Source: Sialis fuliginosa
Lineage: Eukaryota > Arthropoda > Insecta > Megaloptera > Sialidae
DNA: 64,000 nucleotides
Direction: 5' to 3'
NCBI GenBank assembly: GCA_961205875.1
Contig: OY540817.1
Location: forward strand, 16,713,001 to 16,777,000
This document shows positions 37,485 through 49,924 of this stretch, in pieces (the stretch's first letter is position 1; each line of letters starts with the position of its first letter). The notes below the pieces were generated by a model. That model ran no database searches. It worked only from the letters and a program-made list of their open reading frames with translations, and was not told the origin of the DNA. The position numbers and the translations under genes were made by a program.

Positions 37485-37490
37485 TTATTT
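37485..37490 (-). terminator. Poly(A) signal of the RBM28-like gene
   Basis: On the minus strand an AAATAAA word lies about 7 bases beyond the TGA stop. This is very close, so the true signal may be a second one further on. Confidence 0.35.
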
Positions 37491-37496
37491 ACAAAT

Positions 37497-39419
37497 TCAT
37501 TCATACCACTTGCTTTTTTTAAATGGCATAGCAGATATAGACGTTCTGTATTTATTAACAAGATTAGAGAAATTATCATCTGATTTGTTTTTCTTCTTTG
37601 TTTGTTTCATTCTTGGTTCCTTCATCCGTACATGAACATTTTGTTCTTTTTTCTTTTTAACAAACTTTGATTTCTTCTTTTCGTTTTTCACATTTTCATG
37701 ATGTATTTTTGCTTGTGTTCTTAATTTGAACTTTGACCGCATTTTCTGTGTTCCCGGTTTAGCACTCAGCCCTGCGTATTCTACATTGTCTTCAGCAGTT
37801 TGCTTTGTCTCGTGGAATTTACGTTTCCTGCTTATTTTATTATCTTCTATGTCACTTTTCTTTACTTCAGGGTTGAATTCCTTACAATATGGATTTCGTT
37901 GTTTTGATTTCTGCAATCGCTTTTGTTTAGCATTTACCATGACTTTATTCTCTATAGAAAATGCAACAATCGGCCGTCTTGCCTTTGAAAATACATTAGG
38001 GTTGTTGTTTAATGATCTTAGAACTTTTAAAGCATATTCGTGATCAGAGAATGACACAAAACCTAATTCTTTTGATTTTCCAACACCTTTTGCGTCAACA
38101 TTTCGCAAGTCTCTCATTATCCGAGCCTCCCGGATATCAGCGTTAATGCCTGAATGTTTCCGGACTAGTTCTCTGAGTTTGTGGTCATCCCATGTTGGAG
38201 GGAGATTGTGTATGACGAGACGATTTCTAGACACATACATGTTCAAATTCCGAAGCATCTGACTTTTCCATTGCTCCAGTTGAAGCCGCTTGGCCATGTC
38301 TGCTGGAGAAACACCTTCAGCTGCTTTACTTCCGGCAAGAATGACTGAAATCAAATAATCAATATTGTATTGCCATTTAAATAGTTTACATAAATGTTTC
38401 ATTACCTCCTTCTTTTATTAAATATAAGTTCCTTGAATCTTTCTTAGGTTTTTCTTTTTTTGATTTTATCTGTTCAGATATTGTATTTCTATCGACAGCT
38501 ATTTGGCAGTCTAAAATATTTTCCATTAGTTTTAATTCGGTCCCGGCTTCTAAACATTTATCTGCATCTTGTTTATTCTAAATAAATATATAAATAAATT
38601 AATAATGAACTATAAAACAATACAATATACACTTACAACAAACTTAACAAAAGCAGTTCCTTTTGAATATTCCGTCAACGGATCCATACAGACTAAAGCG
38701 TAAAGAATAGGACCAAATTGTGTCATGCATTCTTTCAAGTCTTCATTTGTTGCAGAAAAGGGTACATTTTTAATAAAAACTGTTCGCCCCTCGGATACAT
38801 CATTAGATTCGAAACGAGGTTTTTTTTTAGGCTTCAAATCTTCATCTCTGTTTTCAGTGATTTCTTTTATCTCAATCTCATCATCATCACTACTTTCAGT
38901 TTCATCACTGCTGTTTTTTTCTGTACCGCTTTCTTTATCACTTTTTATATTTTCAAATTTTTCCTCATCAACTTTCAAATCATCATTCTCATTTGTTTCT
39001 GACACTTCTTCTTTTATATCTACATTATCTAAAGATATCTCAGGTTTGTCTTCAGTTAGCTCTTCCTCTTTGACTGCAACATTACCATCTTCAACTTCTT
39101 TTTTTATCGTTTCTATTCTTTCCACAAATTTATTTTTTGGCATTGCCCAATCACAAATAATCACACGGCCAAGGAAGTCTTTCCCTGTGGTATTGTATAT
39201 AGCCTTTGCAGCCATCTGCACTGACAAAAACTGTATAAAACAACATCCTACGAGTTTTCCATCAGGTCGTTTCAGTATATTCATTTCAGTTATTGTGCCG
39301 TATTTGCTAAAATGGTCTCTAACATGTTTCTCTTTTGTTTTAAAAGATAAATTACGGACAATAATTCGAGCTTTACGATTTGGCCCATCTTTTTTGTGTT
39401 GTTTATTTTGGTTATCCAT
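37497..39419 (-). CDS. RBM28: RNA-binding protein 28 / Nop4-like nucleolar protein
   Basis: Three exons on the minus strand are 39,419-38,637, 38,577-38,406 and 38,344-37,497, giving 600 residues. The first RRM is at about 18-94 (RIIVRNLSF, GCCFIQF), followed by an acidic Glu/Asp/Ser-rich linker. The second RRM is at about 212-290 (TVFIKNVPF, GTAFVKFV). Next comes a diagnostic block RNLYLIKEG / AGSKAAEGVSPADMAKR at about 310-338. The third RRM is at about 359-440 (LVIHNLPPTWDD). A Lys/Arg-rich tail ends KSKWYE. The central block and order match RBM28/Nop4, a nucleolar factor for large-subunit ribosome assembly. Vertebrate members, as I recall, have four RRMs and about 760 residues; the most N-terminal RRM seems absent here. 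The gene is head-to-head with king tubby. Confidence 0.9.
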
Positions 39420-39837
39420 TTCGAATTGATTTATAACCTATAACAAAAAAAATAATTATTTATTATCTAAGAACTGTCACTAATATATTATTAAATTAAA
39501 GTAATTAGTAAAATTATTAAAAAATTATTAAAATGATACATACATAATTCTATAAACTGATAGGATATTTAAGTATTTTACACACGTGATTATAAATTTA
39601 TTTACAAGTTGAGATTTTTGACGTGATTGTATGCCATCTATTGTGCAATTCGATTAAACAATTTCAATGACAGTTGGTCACGTGACAATGCCGCTAACAA
39701 CTTCAATGATTTATAAACAAATACGTTCTATTACCCTTTGATAGATAGTGTATGTAGAAAACATTAAATATTTATATCAATTTTTGATGAAATTAGATTT
39801 GCCGTTAACTGAAACGTAAGCATCTGTACATTTCACA
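39420..39837. promoter_or_regulatory. Divergent promoter between RBM28-like and king tubby, two E-boxes
   Basis: These 418 bp separate two start codons that face apart. A CACGTG E-box lies at 39,583-39,588 and a perfect palindrome GTCACGTGAC at 39,677-39,686. CACGTG is the core for Myc/Max, USF and MITF/TFE-type factors. No clear TATA box is seen for either gene. Confidence 0.55.
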
Positions 39838-41695
39838 ATGGCATCTTTGAACGTTCGTAATACAAAATTAGAACAACAGGTAAGCATTTAAATTGGTATG
39901 GATATTGATATAATTATATAGTACTTGTTAATGAATAAATACAATGTACAGAGGCAGTTAATGGAACAGAAAATGCGTCAGAAACGACAAACTCCTGTAA
40001 TGGTTCAAGCCACAGATATCAGACCATCTACATTACGGGTTACTTCAGCACACAGAGGTCGGGAATTACATGGTAATTGATTTATTATTTACGAGCAAGT
40101 ATATTAAATATTAATATATGCCTGCTCTTAATGTCTAGTATTGACATGTATAATTAGAATGTTTCATTTTGTCAACGGTACTCGTCGGTAGTCATCAGTT
40201 GACAATGAACATAGATTTAACATTTTTTTATTTAGCTTATGATGGGCCTATGCAGTATATGATGTCGCCAGAGAACCCAGATCAAGTTATTTCTATGATA
40301 TCGCCTAATGAAACATTAAATCATGGTTAGTAAAACTACTAATTTAAAATGAATACATTGTTTATTTTAATTATTTGTATTGTTCTAGTTGTTGAGCCAG
40401 ATATTGAAGAAATGACATTGACTTCAAACAATATACCTGATTTAGAGGATGAAGAATCGACACCAGTCCCACTAACACCAGATAACTGCCTGAATTCATC
40501 TATTGTACCATCAAACGAGCAACCTGCATTTATCAGTAGCCAAGGACAAACGGTTCGTAATATCTAATCTATTTAATATTAATTCATTCTAGTCTACAAA
40601 TTGTAAAAAATCAATGTTCTTATTTTACATTTTCTAGAAAATATGTCTGTAAAGTATTATGGAGAAATTTGTAAACTGGACAAAATTATAGAGGTTTGGA
40701 TAACAAATTAAAGAACATTTTTTGTTAAGAATTTAGGTACCTATTGATTTTTATTTTTATACTGACTATTTTAATTAGTATATATACAGGGATATTTACT
40801 CACTATTATTTTCAACATATTATTTTTAATGATCAAAAAAGGTCTTCTTAAATATCTTGCATAATATGCAAATGTCAATAAAATTTTTTTACAGAATATG
40901 GAAACAGAAGGAGATGTCGAAGGAAATATTGAACGCTTTGTCTTAGAGCCAGCAAACCAAAAAATGCTGTACAAATGTCGCATTACGCGAGACAGAAAGG
41001 GAATGGACAGGGGGCTCTACCCAACCTACTTCCTCCACTTAGAGAGGGACTATGGTAAGAAGATATTTCTACTGGCTGGCCGGAAACGGAAGAAAAGTGC
41101 AACGAGCAACTACCTGATATCTACAGATCCGACAGACCTATCTCGCACTGCTGAGTCATTCATAGGGAAGCTCAGATCTAACTTACTGGGGACACACTTC
41201 ACAGTGTATGATAGTGGAATAGCCCCACGAAGAAATGATGGCAGAGGCGATGGCTCAAACAGAAGGCAGGAATTAGCAGCTGTTATATATGATACCAACG
41301 TGTTGGGTTTCAAAGGGCCTAGGAAAATGACTGTAATTCTTCCTGGATTGACGCAAGATTTTAAAAGAGTTGAGATATGTCCTCAGGATGACAGTGAGAC
41401 GTTAATAGAGAGCTGGAAGAGTAAAAATATGGACAAGTTGATAGAGCTGCACAACAAAACACCGATTTGGAATGAGGACACGCAGTCGTACGTTCTAAAC
41501 TTCCACGGCCGTGTGACGCAGGCTTCGGTGAAGAATTTTCAAATAGTACACGACAGTGATGCAGATTATGTCGTGATGCAGTTCGGTCGCGTCGCCGAGG
41601 ATGTGTTCACGATGGACTATAGGTACCCAATGTGTGCTCTGCAGGCCTTCGCAATTGCACTCAGCAGCTTCGACAGTAAGATAGCGTGTGAATAA
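39838..41695 (+). CDS. ktub: King tubby (Tubby-family protein)
   Basis: Five exons are 39,838-39,879, 39,952-40,072, 40,236-40,325, 40,389-40,552 and 40,895-41,695, giving 405 residues. The N-terminal 140 residues are low-complexity, as in tubby proteins that bind trafficking partners. The tubby C-terminal domain spans about residues 151-405 and is encoded in one exon. It includes [14 protein letters not shown] (194-207), whose basic residues bind phosphatidylinositol 4,5-bisphosphate in the family, [23 protein letters not shown], and the canonical end [15 protein letters not shown]. The donor of exon 4 (ACG|GTTCGT) is weak but is the only one in phase. The known family role is delivery of receptors to cilia and rhodopsin endocytosis. 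The first AATAAA is at about 41,773, but a much longer 3' UTR is possible. Confidence 0.95.
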
Positions 41696-42137
41696 TGTGT
41701 CTTTACTCGTGCCTCATTTTGTTATTGTACAAATATTAATTTTATGTTTAAACTTAATGTTGAGTTTAAAACTAAATAAATTAAAGATAGTCGAGCATAT
41801 ATTTTGAAATTAATATATTCGATCTTTGAGAAATTGTGCATACTTAATTTATAAAATAAATTATATTAGAAATTGCAGTATTATGTTTAAATGACGTAAT
41901 TAAAATTACATATTTTTTTAATAAAATCAAGCTGGTCTTAATAGTATTTTCATTATGGGTTGGTTTCATTGAACACTTTCTAAAATAGTATTTGTTTTGT
42001 TTTATAATAAATATGCATGCATTTAACAATAAGATTGTTATAAACAATATATGTATTAAGATGTGTTCAATAGAATAATCCATAATAATGTAATCACTCA
42101 CAATTTTTAAAATATTCTTACTACATAATACAAATGA

Positions 42138-42233
42138 AGCCTTGGCAATTAATGTACCAGGCTCATTCATATACACAGTTTGCATTTTCAAGGTCGAAGC
42201 AGCCGTTGAAACATTACTTTATTTGCCAAAGCT
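42138..42233. repeat. Decayed relative of the 46,216 hairpin MITE
   Basis: It starts AGCCTTGGCA and ends with CAAGGTCGAAGCAGCCGTTG...TTGCCAAAGCT. These are the ends and a subterminal block of the MITE at 46,216-46,407. The interior is shortened and the two arms no longer pair well. Confidence 0.6.
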
Positions 42234-42869
42234 TAAAAATGTTGATGTAGGGTAACAGGTACATATTTTGGTTGCTTTAATATTTCACATAGAATTAGTT
42301 TGGAGCTCATTGTTTTGATTTTTATTTTGACCAATTTTTCAACAGATATTGGAGGGTTCTTTCAAGAAATTGAATGGTCGAAAATATTAACCAATGTGCT
42401 TTATACATAACGAAATTTGATAGTAATACAACTTTTTAAATAATCATCAAAATTATGTTTTTGCTTGGATCAAATGCTTTCAAATGACATTGACAGATAT
42501 TTTTAACACTTGTGCACAAATGACAATTTTTACTACACTTATATTAAATATGACTTTCTTGAAATATTTGGATTCCTTAATTGTATAATTCCATTTTGAT
42601 CTACAGATTCCAAGCTATTTATTATATATAGCATTTAATCTGCCAAAAATATCAGAGGTGATGAACAATTGTATGTGTTACTCTATTTTTGATAATGTAA
42701 TGTAAATGTAGGTATGAATATTTTGGTGCTAATATAGGGTGTTACCTACCAGACCAGGATGTTTACTTTAAAATTTGTGTTTTGAAGTCAAGACTCAAAA
42801 TTAAAAATCACATTTTGTACTGTTCACATACAAAATCAATAATGAGAAAAAATAACTACAGAGAAGAAG

Positions 42870-42899
42870 TTTCAACCATTTCTGTAAAGTGCCAAGGCT
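42870..42899. repeat. Isolated right end of the same MITE family
   Basis: CATTTCTGTAAAGTGCCAAGGCT matches the right terminus of the 46,216 element (GTTTCTGTAAAGTGCCAAGGCT). The matching left end was not found within a few hundred bases. Confidence 0.5.
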
Positions 42900-43490
42900 T
42901 AAAACTCATAGTAATAAAATAAAAAAATACTGTAACATCTTGGTTAGAATTCAAAACACAGATTTTAAAGTAAACTTGTAGATAGATGACACGTTATAGA
43001 AGCACTAATATTTTATGTAACTATCCAATTCTGTACTGGTTTATTTTTAATGTTTACCTACGACAAATCAAGTTAGTATTTTAAAATATTGCCATGTTAC
43101 TGTTTTACCAATAAACTGATTAGCGTTACAGAATTGGACAAGTGTGTTTTGTAAAGCACTTACACGTGGAATATCAAGTACAGTATTGTTAAGTTGGTAC
43201 ACAGACAATATTAGATTACTTGCTCATAGTATTTTAGAATGTACCTAACCGTTAGGTCAGTTTGTAAAAACAACACGAATAATAATAAAGTAATGAGGTA
43301 CTGATGAAAATATAAATATTGATGTCTTTTGATTTTACTATGCTGCTAATACTCAACTTTCTGAAACGACATCAATATTTGTATATTGAACGTAACGTTA
43401 TAAATAATTTTAAAAATCGCTCATCGATACGAATTTCACTGATTCTCAAATATTTTGGTATGTGCTCATATTGTTGACATGAAAGTAATC

Positions 43491-43590
43491 CAGGTGCGGG
43501 TTAAGGACAGTTGGTTTAGTGCCTTGCATGAACAATGAGGGTAACAATAACTTATGATAGTATTAGGAATGATCTCTTAACGCACACCTG
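43491..43590. repeat. Short 100-bp element with inverted ends
   Basis: The left end CAGGTGCGGGTTAAG and the right end CTTAACGCACACCTG are imperfect inverted repeats, with no clear target duplication. It may be a small MITE. Confidence 0.35.
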
Positions 43591-44910
43591 TTTATGTAAA
43601 TTATATATGTACGTCAAACTCATTAGATAGTAACTGTAGATATTGTTTTTAATGATTGAAATCATAGAGATATCATATAACTGGAACGGTAATAAATGAT
43701 ATATCTGTCTACTACTATTCAAACTCAAAACATTGGTCTACATTGCATATTATATGTAGAATATTAAAAATGTTTCTTGTTTAATAATATAAACTGGAAC
43801 TGTAAGTCACAGAAACTTTAGAACAGTTGTAAAATGTTTGTTGTATAGTCTTATATACATATTAAAATTTAAAATAATTTTGATGCATCGTTTAGTAATT
43901 ACAACCATATAAAGTAGATAAAAAAATATTGGTATCCAAAAATAAAGTAAACTAGGTCGATGTTAATTGTTTTTGAATCCATAAAACCAGAATGTTACTT
44001 TATAATTATATAAACTTGAATCCATTATTTGTTGCTAACAATTAAACAGGAGACATTTTTTATGTTCACCATTCCAATACATAACTGAATTCTAGGTTAA
44101 CATTGGTTCCAGTTATATTACATTTTTTATGTATGTGGCCTTTACATGTTACCAATTCAATGTTAAGCCATTTGTGTTTGAGTTGACATTCTAAATTATA
44201 AGATAGTATTTTATACAGTGTTATCTTCAATTTAAAAAATATATATAACCCAGTTTCAAAAAATAAACTAACCTAAAATCAATAGAAAAATAAATAAATA
44301 CGTGACAAAAATGCAAGGTAACGTATACTTCTAATTCTAACAAAGTGCTCAAAATAATTTTGTCATGCTCAAAAATATTATATTTAATCAAATTGACATA
44401 TCAGATCGGATAATACTATTGGTTAAAATATCTATATTAAATTATTATTATATTTGTACGTAGCATGTCAAAAACAAATGGTTTATATACAATGTTACGA
44501 TAGAAATATGTGTACAAGTGTTGTTGTTGAAATCTGTGAACTAGGAAACAAATACTGTTATATAAATAAATCCAAAGAGCTTTGTTCAAATGATAAAATA
44601 AGTTTTAAATACTATATATAGAATATTTATAAAATTAAGTGCCCTTTAACTTTTTTAAAATATATGTGACTGTATTGAAAAATTTGATCTTTAAAGAATT
44701 CTACCACATTTCCTTAAAAACAATTTCATTAACACAATTATAAAATTTTCAGTCCGATTTGAAATTAAGGAATTATGGTAATAAAATGTTATTCAATTCA
44801 GTATTTTGTGCTCATAGTTTTGAAAAATGCCAATTTGCTCAAAAAATTGAGAAAATTGTTTTTCCTTTTTAAAGAAAATTAATATTTACAACTACAAGAG
44901 TAGGTTGTAA

Positions 44911-45148
44911 TGCCGGCAGTACACACTGGCCGATCTTGCTCGCCGTAGATCTTACCGAGACATTTGGTAAAGCGAGGGTGTACAATGTACAAGCTACTCA
45001 GTTCCATTTAAACTGCAGTACACACAAGCGAGAATGAGCGTAAGAGTACACTGCATGCTCTTGTTGTCGCCTCTCAGTTCCTTTGACTGAACACTCATGA
45101 GGCGAGGCACTAACGAGCGTTGCCAGTACAGTCTATGTACTGCCGGCA
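44911..45148. mobile_element. MITE with TAA target duplication, GC-rich
   Basis: The ends are TGCCGGCAGTACA and, reverse-complemented, TGCCGGCAGTACATAG. TAA flanks both sides (44,908-44,910 and 45,149-45,151). A 3-bp TAA/TTA target is typical of PIF/Harbinger elements. The 238-bp interior is non-coding and GC-richer than the surroundings, with several CG-containing words (GAGCGAG-like). Confidence 0.75.
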
Positions 45149-46215
45149 TAAGTTTCAATTTTTTTACCTAAAAATTGTATATATTATTTTATTTTTATAT
45201 TATCGGTATCAACTTTTATTTGAAAAGTATCAGAGAGTGAATTAAAAGTAAGAAACATTGATTCTACTACCTAAAATATTAACTTAGCTAAATAATTAGC
45301 CAATACTTTTTTGTAGCAAACCTTTTTTCATAAATTAAATATTTTAAGCTATAAAATCAATGTTTCTTACTTTTTTTCATTCTGTAGTTTATTTTGATAA
45401 ATATTAAAACATTTTTTGTAATGTTAAGTATTTAGTATACAATTTGTAAGATGTTATTTTTTCCAGTGGCAGCTTGTCAAATGACGAAATATAACTTTAG
45501 TTAATGCTATACTGTTTTATTCAAATGCTTGTTTTTTTAAATATATTGCTGTATCTTTTGAGTAGGTACAATATAAAGATCTACTGTTAATACCCAAGCT
45601 GCCACTAGTTTGTATTATTAATCGTTATGTGTTTTTACATTTATCATATGTCTGAAAACACTACTTAAAAGTTTAAAAGTATTAGCCATAAATTTTGTGT
45701 TATAGATTAAAAAAAAAAGAATAATACCATTGATTTTATTATTTCTATAAATTAGTTTTTCGGAATCCATAATGATTATTCCACATTATGTATGATGAAA
45801 AAAAACGCGATTATTAAGACCCCTAATCTGAAAAATGTCTTTACCCATCATATTTTACACTTTTTGCTGGAAATTGAACAAATTACTTTATGTAATGTGG
45901 ATTTAATCATTTTTATTTCTGAACAACTCATATTACACAAGTCTGATTGTGAGTAAAAATAAAATACCAATAGCGTTAGAAGAGATCTTCAATAATAATT
46001 TTACTTTTGATTAGAAATGTCAGTATTATTTTAGTTTTGTTCTGATGAATGCATTTTTATTTGTAAAGCAAGAAGTCAAAAAAAATTATTTATATTTGAA
46101 GATCTTTTAAAAGGTATTGCTAAAAAATAACCCGTTTTTTCCTTATACCAAATAACATCATACTTAAGCAACACATTTATGGCTTTAAAAACATACATCA
46201 CAACAAATACATTTA
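45149..46215. other. AT-rich sequence between two MITEs
   Basis: No coding frame or further repeat recognised. Confidence 0.5.
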
Positions 46216-46407
46216 AGCCTTGGCACTCTACAGAAACGGTGTCCGTCAGCGCTTCGACCTTGCAAATCTATTATAATATGCGATTCGATAAAAAATGCCG
46301 CTGCGTTTCGATGCAGCTAAAATGCCACTTGTATTGAATCACATACATATATTAGATTTGCAAGGTCGAAGCGCTGACGGACACGGTTTCTGTAAAGTGC
46401 CAAGGCT
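46216..46407. mobile_element. Near-perfect full-length hairpin MITE, TTA target duplication
   Basis: The whole 192 bp folds on itself. The outer arm AGCCTTGGCACTCTACAGAA and its continuation through GTCCGTCAGCGCTTCGACC pair with the right end at about 95 percent. The inner parts also pair (ATGCGATTCGAT / ATTGAATCACAT), up to a GCTGC...GCAGC tip near 46,310. TTA flanks both sides (46,213-46,215 and 46,408-46,410). This is a PIF/Harbinger-like signature. Two relatives lie 3-4 kb upstream. Confidence 0.85.
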
Positions 46408-49110
46408 TTATATCGAAATTAATTTAGGATTAAATGGTATGTCTTCTAAACAAACAGTTATTTGATTGTTTTTGGTGTCAAGAAGAAAAATATATACTGG
46501 TTATTTTTGTAGCAATATTTAAAATCATTCTAGTAAAATTACACATTCCTCTCTACACTGAATGTCGTTTGAACCAACTTGTGTTTTCATTTTTCTGTAT
46601 TTACTCTTTAGTGAAATCTAGTCAGAGTTTATTATAACAATGTATGTATTGTATTTAGTTTGCAGGAATTTGTGTTTGAAGAATACAATAAACGGTGTAT
46701 TTGTTTCAAATACTGTTTTATTTGTATACAAACTAACCTTTTTCCATTTTCTTTATCAGATACTTACATTAATTTAACAGATGCTCACATATAGGCATAC
46801 ATAGAGATTTTGAGACTCGAAGCGCAAAATAAGTGTAAAGCTTATTGACAGGACTCTAGTCCTCTGGCCCGGGATTAAGGGGGGGGGAAGCTGCGGCGAA
46901 AAAAGTCTGATTGTTATTTACGAATTACAATTTTGAATTGAAAGATTTAAAAAAAGGTCTGGGGGCCCGTGATGTGATGTAGGGGCCATGAAACTACCTT
47001 TTTTATTCGCGTAAAAACAGTTTTCCGCCTCTTTCACCCTTTGGAAAACTAACTTTGCACCCCTTGGTCGACTACACTCATTGGTTACCTAAAGTATAGG
47101 TATCAAACTATCTCTATACCAATTTTCGTTGATAAAGGAATTACTATATTCGAAAAATCTATTTTTTTGGACTAATTATACATTTTTAACATTTGATGTA
47201 ATTTCTGCGCAAACGCAACTTAGATATGAAGATTTGGTCTCTTTTAATTATAGTATACCTACGTTCTAATAAAGCAATTTTAATGGGTTTGATGTCATTT
47301 AAAACCCCATCTATAGTTTCGAATAATGTAGCTCAATTTTTAGTTTATTATGTCATTTCTATTTATCAAAATTTTCTGTGGCTTCCAGGTTTAATTAACA
47401 ATTAGAATACTGTTTTTTTTTTGTATGTTATATTCAATTATTATACTGAATTACCACACAAAATCCACCTACGATACTGCTCAGTAACAGACGGATAGCG
47501 TGCTGTTAGGAATGCTTACAACAGCCTGTCGCGCGGGCATTTACTGGTTTTAAAATACATGATAATAATTGAAGAAGCAAATTTCTTTACATAACAAAAG
47601 TTAATTTATTTACCAACTTATTAAAAATGAAAATGTCACGTATTTACTCGTGTCAAATAATAATGCCAATAATGTTTAACTATTGATGAAAAATAAATAA
47701 AAAATAGCAAATAGAAAATCTTGTTGGAACAAATTTAAGATTGCGAAATAAATGTTTTCTCAAATAGCATTTTAGAAGTTTGAGCTTATAAGTCATTCTG
47801 ATATAAAATTGTCAGAGCTGTAAATATATGGATTACATCTATATCAGGAAATATTACGAACATAAATTGGGCAATTTTTACATTACACATAGGATATGAT
47901 GAAACCTACGATATGAGAATGTACCCAGTTCAATCAGGGTTTACAAATACTTGTGGTAAACTTTAGTATTTACATAATATTAGCTAATGTTACTTGGGGT
48001 TATCAATTTTAATGATATTACAAAAAAAAACTAAAATTTTAGCACCGTAATTCGGTCTCAAGCCAAAACAGAAGCAAAATAAGCGACCGAAAACGACCGA
48101 ACCGACAGTCTCGAAAAAAATCCTAATTAACATCGACGTTTGCATGTAGTAAAACAGTTTTCAAAATTTAAACTCTTTTTTATCGAAACCACGTTTTTAA
48201 AAACTGCGGAAAACATATCTTGGTCATTTTTCATCCGATCGACTTGAAATTTTAACTGTAATTTCTTAGATAGATTTTAGATTGAAGTATACACGTTTTT
48301 TATGATTGGTTGTTAACAATTACGGTTTTTATAAATAAATTAAAGTCGTTATTTTGTCAAAAACGCGATTTTTTGTTCAAAGTGATACAATATTTCAAAA
48401 ATGATGTTGATCCATGAAAGTTCTCTTTTCCGCAGTGGGGCACATAACAAAAAAGTTGCACTCAGTGTAGCAACGCTAAAGTCACCATTTTGTTTTATAT
48501 TTCATTAAATAAATCCTCCTAATTTCATTTGATTACTTTTTTCATTATTCTAAAAAAAATCCTGAAAAAGTAACGTTTTTCGAAGTGACGATTACGTTTT
48601 GACGTAATTAATTAATTAAAATACCAAAAATATATTTATATAAGTTTCGCGCTACGTAAGTAACATATCTACTTTTTTTGTTATAATTAGAACACATGTG
48701 GTTTATATTTATCTTAACCTTCACCGCATCCTATCCTTACAAGAAACTAAAACTTTTTTAATAACCGCTTTTTTCCCACTCGCTGAAATCTTGACGAACA
48801 AAAGTTGTCAACCCTAATATACGCTGAAGACATAACAGCCATCAATTGTGTATACTCTGTTATAAAACACGTGAACAGTGGTGGACTTTGAATAATCTTT
48901 TTAAGGGGCAACATACATCTAGGACGAATAAATAAATAAAAATTGCCATATAATTAAAATACCTGTGATTTAAAAGACAAATTAGATGAAATATAATGAA
49001 AATTATTAATTATAATGTAAGTTATGATGTTCCTTCTAATTTTCTTATCTTTTTTTATGGAAAGTTAAAATTTGAAGCTTGAAGTATAAAAAATTAAGAG
49101 AAAAATTGAA
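46408..49110. other. Intergenic sequence
   Basis: A possible distal poly(A) signal, AATACAATAAACGG, lies near 46,683. Otherwise the sequence is AT-rich with a poly-G run near 46,880, and no gene is supported. Confidence 0.45.
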
Positions 49111-49114
49111 ATTT

Positions 49115-49515
49115 TCATACCGCAGGTCTGTATCTCAAACCGTTTTCGAGATATGGCCTCTCAAAGTTTCAGTTTTTTCAAAATTTTGATTTTAGTTGAC
49201 GAATTTGAAATCAGAGTGTCAAAATCTATATAATGACATGTATGTATAACACTACAAAATCAGACAAAAAAATTTTGGCCAAAAATCGACATTTGAATTT
49301 TTTCCATTTTTCGCGAATTTTTTTTGTCGAGTTTTGAAGTATTTTACATGTCATTATATAGATTTTGACACGATGATTTTAAATTCGTCAAACTGAAACT
49401 TTGAGAGGCCATATCTCGAGAACGAACGGTTTGAAAATTTCAACTTTTCACATTATTTTCTATATAAAAACACATTTTTAACGAAATCTAAAACTAAACA
49501 TTTTTTAGTCATTTT
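49115..49515. mobile_element. Long foldback element, family F copy 3 (shortened)
   Basis: CGCAGGTCTGTATCTCAAAC, CTCTCAAAGTTTCAGTTTTTTC and AAAATCTATATAATGACATG recur in the left arm. Their reverse complements lie in the right arm at 49,340-49,440. It is more diverged and shorter than copies 1 and 2, with several internal deletions. Confidence 0.75.
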
Positions 49516-49924
49516 TCATGGTTTTAATTTCACTTTTCATAGAAATTGCATAGAAAAATTTCAACTTTTCATAGAAATATCAATTCGAATACATACAAAA
49601 GTTAATTTATAACATGATATATTAAATTTTGTCACCAGCGTGATCGGACGTGAGAAAAAAAAATACAATTCGTGAGCAAAAACTACTCACACGCCCAACT
49701 TAATCCAAAGTGGTTTTAAATTTTTAATAATAAAATTTATGCCTTTAAAACGTGCATACATTCCAGAAAAATATCATTTTCGAGAGGGGTAACCCGCATA
49801 GTTCCCTTGTAAGTGTGAGCTGATACATTGTAAGAACTTACTAGAACTATTGCATCATATAATTGTAGTTCTAGATTCTAGCAGTTTCAAACATCAGTAG
49901 GTTCCACTATTAAACATTCTAAGA

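Larger units (their letters stand above)
41696..44910. other. King tubby 3' flank / possible long 3' UTR
   Basis: No second gene is found. AATAAA words are frequent, so the transcript end cannot be set. It includes two decayed relatives of the hairpin MITE at 46,216 and a 100-bp element at 43,491-43,590. Confidence 0.45.

Noticed and set aside
38725..39429. 234-codon open frame on the + strand
   Set aside because: Antisense shadow of the RBM28-like first exon; Ser/Phe-rich because it complements an acidic and lysine-rich linker.
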